Source: an uncultured Finegoldia sp.
GTDB lineage: Bacteria > Bacillota > Clostridia > Tissierellales > Peptoniphilaceae
Length of the DNA: 37,891 bases
Direction of reading: 5' to 3'
NCBI RefSeq assembly: GCF_947252345.1
Contig: NZ_CAMXVC010000020.1
Span: forward strand, 1-37,891
In this document: piece after piece, positions 32,566 through 37,891 of the stretch
Position numbering within the stretch: the first letter of the stretch is position 1
How the letters are laid out: each line of letters begins with the position of its first letter
Position numbers and translations under genes: made by a program
The notes under the pieces: generated by a model
Databases searched by the model: none
The model's input: the letters and a program-made list of their open reading frames with translations, nothing else
Told to the model about the DNA's origin: nothing

Positions 32566-33705
32566 CTAACATTCTTCTATTCCATCTTCACTGACCAAAA
32601 ATATCTTATCTGAATCAGGTTGACCAATCACCTGATTTTCTTCTATAGTCATCGATTCTGCTACAACACAGTTGTACAACTTTGCTCCCTTTTTAATTAC
32701 AGTGTCACTCAAAATTACAGAATTGTGAATCTCAGCATCTTTTTCCACGGTAATCGAAGAAAACAATACAGAATTATTGACATTCCCATAAATAATACAA
32801 TTTTCATTGATTAAAGATTTTTTCACATCTGCACATTCACTCACATAATGTGGTGGAAGATTTCTGTTTTTAGTGTAAATTCTCCAAGTCGTATCGTACA
32901 AATCCAATTTATTGTCCGGATTTAGCAAATCCAAATTTGCTTGCCAATAGCTTCTAACGGTTCCAACATCTTTCCAATATCCATCAAATTTCCAAGCGTA
33001 AACATTTAAACCGTCATTGATAATTTTAGGAATTATATTCATACCAAAATCGTGCTTAGAATTTTTGTCTTCATTATCTTCTATCAAATATTTTTTTAAT
33101 GTATGCCAATTAAAAATATAAATTCCCATAGATGCGAGATTGCTTTTTGGAGTATTTGGTTTTTCTTCAAACTCGATAATTTTTCCGTCCTCATCCGTAT
33201 TCATAATTCCAAATCTACTCGCTTCATTCCAATCAACTTCCATAACAGCTATTGTGAGTTCGCTGTTTTTTTCTTTGTGATAATTCAAAATTTTATTGTA
33301 ATCCATCTTATAAATATGGTCACCTGATAGAATAAGTACGTATTCGCAATCCAACTCGTCAATATAATTCATATTTTCATATATTGAATTAGCTGTTCCT
33401 TCGTACCAATTCCCGCCGATTTCGGTAGCAAAAGGAGACAAAATTCTTAATCCTCCAGAGTTCCTCGACAAATCCCAACTTGAACCATTACCAAGATGAG
33501 AATTTAACTTAAATGGTTTGTATTGTGTCAATATACCGACATCTCTTATATCTGAATTAGCCGCATTGCTCAATGCAAAATCAATAATTCTGTATTTACC
33601 GCCGAAAGAAACTGCCGGCTTAGCAACATTTTTTGTCAAGGCTTTTAGTCTTGACCCCTGACCTCCTGCCAAAAGCATAGCCACTACTCTATTTCTAGCC
33701 TTCAT
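32566..33705 (-). CDS. glgC: Glucose-1-phosphate adenylyltransferase (ADP-glucose pyrophosphorylase)
   Basis: A 379-residue enzyme making ADP-glucose from ATP and glucose 1-phosphate, the committed step of glycogen synthesis. The nucleotide loop LLAGGQGSRLKALT, the KPAVSFGGKYRIIDFALSN segment, YVLILSGDHIYKMDY (catalytic Asp), IIEFEEKP and WKDVGT are all intact. The C-terminal hexapeptide-repeat domain follows. It starts 8 nt after glgB (TAGGAGGAGTTATG junction) and is followed by glgD, the usual Firmicutes GlgC-GlgD pair. Confidence 0.97.
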   Translation of the reverse strand: MKARNRVVAMLLAGGQGSRLKALTKNVAKPAVSFGGKYRIIDFALSNAANSDIRDVGILTQYKPFKLNSHLGNGSSWDLSRNSGGLRILSPFATEIGGNWYEGTANSIYENMNYIDELDCEYVLILSGDHIYKMDYNKILNYHKEKNSELTIAVMEVDWNEASRFGIMNTDEDGKIIEFEEKPNTPKSNLASMGIYIFNWHTLKKYLIEDNEDKNSKHDFGMNIIPKIINDGLNVYAWKFDGYWKDVGTVRSYWQANLDLLNPDNKLDLYDTTWRIYTKNRNLPPHYVSECADVKKSLINENCIIYGNVNNSVLFSSITVEKDAEIHNSVILSDTVIKKGAKLYNCVVAESMTIEENQVIGQPDSDKIFLVSEDGIEEC

Positions 33706-33713
33706 AACTCCTC

Positions 33714-35618
33714 CTATTTTTTCTTAATTTCCATAAATTTGTTCAGTTTTAAAAACATAGCAGAAAATGGTTCGATATCAACATCAATCGAGTATGCCCT
33801 GCCATTATGCGAGATTTGTTTCGCGTAGCAGGGTTTGTTTCTAGTTAAATTTCCAGAATATTTTGTCATCGAAGAATTAAAAACCACTGAGTACAGAGCA
33901 AATTCATCGACTCCCACTGGATATTTTTCTCTTTTTACCGGTGTAAAATTAAAAATGCAAATTATTTTTTCATTTTTTGAATTAATTCTCTCGAAAACTA
34001 TCAAAGATTCGTTTGAATTATTTACATCTTCCCATTGAAACCCACTGTAAGTCGTATCCAATTCGTAAAATTCATCATTGCTTAGATAAAATTTATTCAA
34101 ATCCTTCATAAAATTTTGAAATTTTTGATGTTTTTCGTAATTCAAAACTTCCCACGTTATTTCTTTGTATTCATTCCACTCGTCAAACTGAGCTATATCA
34201 TTTCCCATAAACAATAGTTTTTTCCCAGGATGCGCATACATAAATGAATATAATAATTTTATTTGTGAAAATTTATCATCGTAACTTCCTGGCATTTTAC
34301 CAACCATCGAATTTTTCATATGAACCACTTCGTCGTGGCTAAATGGCAAAATGTAATTCTCATTAAAAGCGTACATTAAAGAAAAAGTTAGTAAATCATG
34401 GTGATATTTTCTAAAAATAGGATCCGTTTTCATATATTTGATTATGTCATTCATCCAGCCCATATTCCATTTAAAATCGAACCCCAATCCATTTTCTTGT
34501 ACTGACTTTGTAACATTTGGCCAAGATGTTGATTCTTCTGCCACTGTTATTACTCCGGGACAATCATTTTTTATTGTTTGATTTAATTTTTTTATAAATT
34601 TAATGGCTTCCTTATTTTCATATCCTCCGTCTTCATTTACAATATTTCTTCCTGAAAAATTTAAGTGAAGCATATATGATACGGCATCAACCCTTATTCC
34701 GTCTAAGTGAAAATATTTAATCCAAAATAAAGCCGAGGATATCAAAAAATTTACAACTTCATTTTTTGAATAATCAAAATTCAACGTTCCCCATTGTTCA
34801 TTTTCCGAAAGATAGCTGTCGGATTTCTCATAAACTTCACTTCCATCAAATTTTCTAAGTCCAAAATCATCCTTGCAAAAATGTGCTGGCACCCAATCCA
34901 TGATAACCCCGATATTATTATGATGTAATACATCAATCAAGTGCATTAAATCTTTTGGACAGCCAAATCGAGATGTAGCTGCAAAAAATCCAGTCAACTG
35001 ATATCCCCACGAACCGTCAAAAGGATGTTCCATCAACGGCATAAATTCAACGTGGGTGTAGTTCATTTTTTTGAGATAATCTACCAATTCATCTGCTAAT
35101 TGAAAATAAGAAAGATAATTTTCGCCGTGTTTTCTCCAAGAAGAAAGATTTATCTCGTAAATAACCATAGGGCTGTGGAATTTGTCAGTTTTATTTCTCT
35201 TTTTTAACCAATTTTCGTCGCTCCATTGGTAACCTTCAATATCGTAAACTTTGCTCGCTGTTTTAGGCCTCAATTCGCTATGAAAGGCAAACGGATCTGC
35301 TTTGTACAGTATTTCATTTTTTTGACTTACGATTCGATACTTATAAGATTCAAATATCTTAACTTCTCTGACACATATTTCCCAAATCTGCCCGTCATCT
35401 ATTCTTTTCATCGGAAGTGAAAAATCGTCCCAATTATTAAAATCTCCTACTAGATTTACATATTTTGCATTCGGTGCCCACACCGAAAATTTTGTGTACA
35501 TACCATATTCATCATAGAAAATATGTGAACCTAAAAATTTATACAAATTTTTATTATTTCCCTCGTGAAATAAGTAAATATCCATTTGTCCATTATTCTG
35601 ATAGAAAAAATCACTCAT
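33714..35618 (-). CDS. glgB: 1,4-alpha-glucan (glycogen) branching enzyme
   Basis: A 634-residue GH13 branching enzyme. An N-terminal carbohydrate-binding beta domain (FSVWAPNAKYVNLVGDFNNW) is followed by the barrel with the branching-enzyme motif GYQLTGFFAATSRFG. Then come GVIMDWVPAHF, nucleophile Asp in GIRVDAVSYML, acid Glu in VAEESTSWP, and FSHDEVVH. It introduces alpha-1,6 branches. It is the first glg gene, 36 nt after the beta-CASP gene, with AGGAGC before the start and no clear promoter of its own, so read-through from upstream is likely. Confidence 0.97.
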   Translation of the reverse strand: MSDFFYQNNGQMDIYLFHEGNNKNLYKFLGSHIFYDEYGMYTKFSVWAPNAKYVNLVGDFNNWDDFSLPMKRIDDGQIWEICVREVKIFESYKYRIVSQKNEILYKADPFAFHSELRPKTASKVYDIEGYQWSDENWLKKRNKTDKFHSPMVIYEINLSSWRKHGENYLSYFQLADELVDYLKKMNYTHVEFMPLMEHPFDGSWGYQLTGFFAATSRFGCPKDLMHLIDVLHHNNIGVIMDWVPAHFCKDDFGLRKFDGSEVYEKSDSYLSENEQWGTLNFDYSKNEVVNFLISSALFWIKYFHLDGIRVDAVSYMLHLNFSGRNIVNEDGGYENKEAIKFIKKLNQTIKNDCPGVITVAEESTSWPNVTKSVQENGLGFDFKWNMGWMNDIIKYMKTDPIFRKYHHDLLTFSLMYAFNENYILPFSHDEVVHMKNSMVGKMPGSYDDKFSQIKLLYSFMYAHPGKKLLFMGNDIAQFDEWNEYKEITWEVLNYEKHQKFQNFMKDLNKFYLSNDEFYELDTTYSGFQWEDVNNSNESLIVFERINSKNEKIICIFNFTPVKREKYPVGVDEFALYSVVFNSSMTKYSGNLTRNKPCYAKQISHNGRAYSIDVDIEPFSAMFLKLNKFMEIKKK

Positions 35619-35654
35619 TTAAGCTCCTATTTCCATTAAATTATCAGAACAAAA

Positions 35655-37274
35655 CTACTCTCCTATAATCATATTTATAGTCATAATTTTATTCTTCAAA
35701 TCCAAAATTTCATTGTTTAGTTGATTGTATTCTTCTGAGTTTAAGTTTTTATTATCAAACAGCTCTTTTTTATTGTATAAACTATCAATTTTTTCTTTGA
35801 TTTTAGCCAATTCACAACATAAATCATTGTTTTGTCGATTTAAAACCATTTCTGTTTCTATATCGTAATTTCCCGATTCAAATTCCTCAGTAGAGTAAAT
35901 TTCTGGAATAACTGTCCTTATGTTGTATTTTTTTTCTAGTAGATTAGATAAGCTCTCCGCTCCATCAGATTCACCATGTGTTATGAAAATTTTTTTAGGC
36001 TTCGTAGTCATTTTATCCACAAAATCTATCAACATTTTTTGGTCTGCGTGACCAGAAAATCCACCGAGATTATATATTTCTGCATTTACTTTGATGACTT
36101 CTCCAAATAATTTTACCTCATCTATTCCATCTAATAAAATTCTTCCAAGGGAACCCTCTGCTTGATATCCAACAAAAACTACGGCATTTTTTTCATCCCA
36201 TAAATTGTGTTTTAAGTGATGCCTTACTCTACCAGCAGTTGCCATACCACTAGAAGAAATTATTACTCTAGGAAACTTAACACTGTTGAGCATTTTTGAC
36301 TCATCAACATTTTTTACATAATGGAGGTTTTCAAATTCGAATACATTGTCTCCACTCGAAATATAATCTTTCGCCTGTTGATTGAATAAGTCAGTGTTTT
36401 TCATAAAAGCTTTTGTAGCTTCCAAAGCCATTGGACTGTCTACATAAATAGGGACTTTCTTTTCATAAATATTTTTGATTTTATGGTCGTAATAACTATT
36501 TAATTCATAAATTATTTCCTGTGTCCTTCCGACAGCAAAACTCGGAATAATAACTGTTCCTCCTCTGGATGAAACTTTCTCAATGATATTTATTAATTCT
36601 TCCACGCTTTCTCTGTAGGGCTGATGAATTTGATTACCATAAGTTGACTCAATTACTAAATAATCACAACCAGATAAAGTCGGTGGAGAATTTAATATAG
36701 GATTGTTTGATGTTCCTAAATCTCCTGAAAATATAATTTTAGTTGAATGTCCATTTTCATTTATGAATACTTCTATACTTGATGAACCCAGCATATGAGA
36801 AGCATCTTTAAATATCACTTTTATGTCATCATTCACTTCAACGACTTCATCATAATAATTTGACTTAAATAATGTAATACAACTCATCGCATCTATCGTC
36901 GTGTATAACGGAGTTAACAATTCTCTCCCAGACCTCTGTCTTTTTTTATTTTCCCATTCAACATCACTTTCTTGAATTTTTGCACTATCTATTAGCATTA
37001 TTTCTGCCAAATCTTTAGTCGCTTTTGTACAATAGATTGGCTTTCTAAAACCCTTCTTATATAACAGTGGGATTCTTCCTGTGTGGTCTATATGAGAATG
37101 AGTCAACAACAAAAATTCAACACCGTCAAAATCAATTTCATCTCTATTTTTTTGTTCCAATTCCTTACTGCCTTGAAACAATCCGCAATCAACCATAAAT
37201 TTGTGATTTTCTGTCTCGACGCAATAACAAGAACCAGTTACTTCTTTTGCTGCTCCTAAAAATTTAATTTTCAT
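35655..37274 (-). CDS. Beta-CASP metallo-beta-lactamase protein (YSH1/CPSF-type RNA nuclease) with C-terminal coiled coil
   Basis: A 539-residue protein of the RNA-processing branch of metallo-beta-lactamases. It starts MKIKFLGAAKEVTGSC, has the zinc motif HSHIDH (59-64), ASHMLGSSSIEV, FSGDLG, then the beta-CASP insert with YVDSPMA, SSSGMATAGRV and VGYQAEGSLGR, followed by LGGFSGHADQ and FITHGE. These fit RNA endo/exonucleases of the archaeal and bacterial CPSF-like group. After the core comes about 65 residues of charged helix (NNDLCCELAKIKEKIDSLYN and on) with coiled-coil character, not part of the minimal family. AGAGGTGAG precedes the start. A link to glg mRNA processing is only positional. 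Confidence 0.9.
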   Translation of the reverse strand: MKIKFLGAAKEVTGSCYCVETENHKFMVDCGLFQGSKELEQKNRDEIDFDGVEFLLLTHSHIDHTGRIPLLYKKGFRKPIYCTKATKDLAEIMLIDSAKIQESDVEWENKKRQRSGRELLTPLYTTIDAMSCITLFKSNYYDEVVEVNDDIKVIFKDASHMLGSSSIEVFINENGHSTKIIFSGDLGTSNNPILNSPPTLSGCDYLVIESTYGNQIHQPYRESVEELINIIEKVSSRGGTVIIPSFAVGRTQEIIYELNSYYDHKIKNIYEKKVPIYVDSPMALEATKAFMKNTDLFNQQAKDYISSGDNVFEFENLHYVKNVDESKMLNSVKFPRVIISSSGMATAGRVRHHLKHNLWDEKNAVVFVGYQAEGSLGRILLDGIDEVKLFGEVIKVNAEIYNLGGFSGHADQKMLIDFVDKMTTKPKKIFITHGESDGAESLSNLLEKKYNIRTVIPEIYSTEEFESGNYDIETEMVLNRQNNDLCCELAKIKEKIDSLYNKKELFDNKNLNSEEYNQLNNEILDLKNKIMTINMIIGE

Positions 37275-37291
37275 CTTCTCACCTCTAGTAA

Positions 37292-37321
37292 TTTATACCC
37301 AAATAAAAATAAGATAGTAAA
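37292..37321 (-). promoter_or_regulatory. Candidate promoter for the beta-CASP/glg run
   Basis: -35 TTTACT (37316-37321), 18-nt spacer ending in TTGGG, -10 TATAAA (37292-37297) on the - strand, directly after the YerC terminator. Confidence 0.5.
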
Positions 37322-37322
37322 A

Positions 37323-37348
37323 TATCCGCAAACTTTAATTTGCGGATA
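37323..37348 (-). terminator. Terminator after the YerC-like gene
   Basis: Perfect 10-bp stem TATCCGCAAA (37323-37332) / TTTGCGGATA (37339-37348), 6-nt loop, followed on the - strand by a short T-run. Confidence 0.8.
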
Positions 37349-37355
37349 CTAGAAA

Positions 37356-37682
37356 TTAATTTTTCTTTTTCTTTCTTTTTTCTTCAAGATTTTTGGCAAT
37401 CAAATTGTCCAATACTAAGTCATAGCCTTGTGCTCCATTTTGCAATGACCTATTAACTCTACTGATTGTAGCTGTAGAAGCGCCAGTGTCTTTTTCAATT
37501 TCACTGTAAGTTTTTCTAATTTTAAGTAATTTTGCAACTTCTAATCTCTGTGAAATTGAATGAAGCTCTCTGATTGTACAAACGTCTTCAAAAAAACGTC
37601 GCATTTCGTCCTTGCCATTTAACATCAAAATAGCTTCAAAAAATTCGTCCAATGTTTTTTCTTTAATAGTTATTTCCGTCAT
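37356..37682 (-). CDS. yerC: TrpR-like YerC/YecD family protein
   Basis: A 108-residue DNA-binding protein of the YerC/YecD family, related to the Trp repressor fold. The helix-turn-helix is SISQRLEVAKLLKIRKTYSE followed by DTGASTATISRVNRSL. The N-terminal helix FEAILMLNGKDEMRRFFEDV and a basic tail (EEKRKKKKN) frame it. Target and ligand are unknown; Trp-binding residues of TrpR are not expected in this family. AAGGAG precedes the start. A terminator separates it from the beta-CASP gene. Confidence 0.88.
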   Translation of the reverse strand: MTEITIKEKTLDEFFEAILMLNGKDEMRRFFEDVCTIRELHSISQRLEVAKLLKIRKTYSEIEKDTGASTATISRVNRSLQNGAQGYDLVLDNLIAKNLEEKRKKKKN

Positions 37683-37755
37683 TCCCTTACTCCTTATAGT
37701 TTTTTAGGTAACCTTTACCCATTAATAAAAATAATATACTACATTCATTAATTTA

Positions 37756-37784
37756 AGTATACACGCTTTTTCGAACTAAAGCAA
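37756..37784 (-). promoter_or_regulatory. Candidate promoter of the YerC-like gene
   Basis: -35 TTGCTT (37779-37784), 17-nt spacer, -10 TATACT (37756-37761), leaving a leader of about 65-70 nt. Upstream of it (37785-37891) I see only AT-rich sequence with no gene. Confidence 0.5.
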
Positions 37785-37891
37785 ACAATTTTTAAAAATA
37801 AAGTTTTAAATCATTAATAATACGAAAATTCAAACTGAGATACAAAATTTGAATTTTATATTACTTTATATACCCAAAAATGTTTTAATTT

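Noticed and set aside
1..37891. Mobile elements, CRISPR arrays, tRNA or rRNA genes
   Set aside because: No transposase or integrase genes, no regularly spaced repeats and no tRNA-like folds were seen; gene order and composition look uniform.

Overview
The window is AT-rich DNA (roughly 30% G+C by eye, not computed) from a low-GC Gram-positive bacterium. Strong AGGAGG-type ribosome binding sites, short intergenic gaps, TTGACA/TATAAT-type promoters and many intrinsic terminators all fit Firmicutes. The gene set (BMP-type nucleoside importer, CcpA/HPr/EI, complete glg operon, FHA-RodA-PbpA module, YerC) suggests an anaerobic Peptoniphilaceae/Tissierellia-type coccus such as Finegoldia. That genus guess is inference. 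The region is chromosomal housekeeping DNA; I see no insertion sequence, prophage, CRISPR array, tRNA or rRNA.

Layout. 1-1780: a duplicated DUF1576-type membrane protein and a small partner, + strand. 1784-10200: purine and nitrogen genes, namely a four-gene nucleoside ABC importer (-), a flavin oxidoreductase of the SelD-associated type (+), a xanthine/uracil-type permease (-) and carbamate kinase (-). 10290-15610: a regulatory block on the - strand, in transcription order lipid kinase, CcpA-like regulator, HPr, enzyme I, a kinase-fold protein that looks catalytically dead, and a ModE-like winged helix protein. 15667-18193: ytxG/ytxH-like stress genes behind a textbook sigma-B-type promoter, and a zinc-ribbon TcaA/YvbJ-like membrane protein. 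18203-18463: a stand-alone structured small RNA with its own promoter and terminator. 18470-20217: divergent pseudouridine synthase and NAD kinase genes with overlapping promoters. 20225-23529: FHA protein, RodA/FtsW and penicillin-binding protein. 23554-24183: xanthine phosphoribosyltransferase. 24197-37784: a long - strand run with YerC-like regulator, beta-CASP metallo-beta-lactamase protein, glgB, glgC, glgD, glgA, a degenerate glycogen phosphorylase, pulA and pgm.

How it fits together. glgC/glgD make ADP-glucose, glgA polymerises it, glgB branches it, PulA debranches it and Pgm interconverts glucose phosphates. Phosphorylase is the enzyme expected directly after glgA. Here that slot holds a 703-residue protein that aligns with glycogen phosphorylase from end to end but has lost the PLP lysine and most other catalytic residues. 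This apparent pseudo-phosphorylase, translationally coupled to glycogen synthase, is the most interesting object in the window. The small RNA at 18203-18428 is second. The nucleoside importer, permease and Xpt form a purine salvage theme, and CcpA/HPr/EI supply carbon control.
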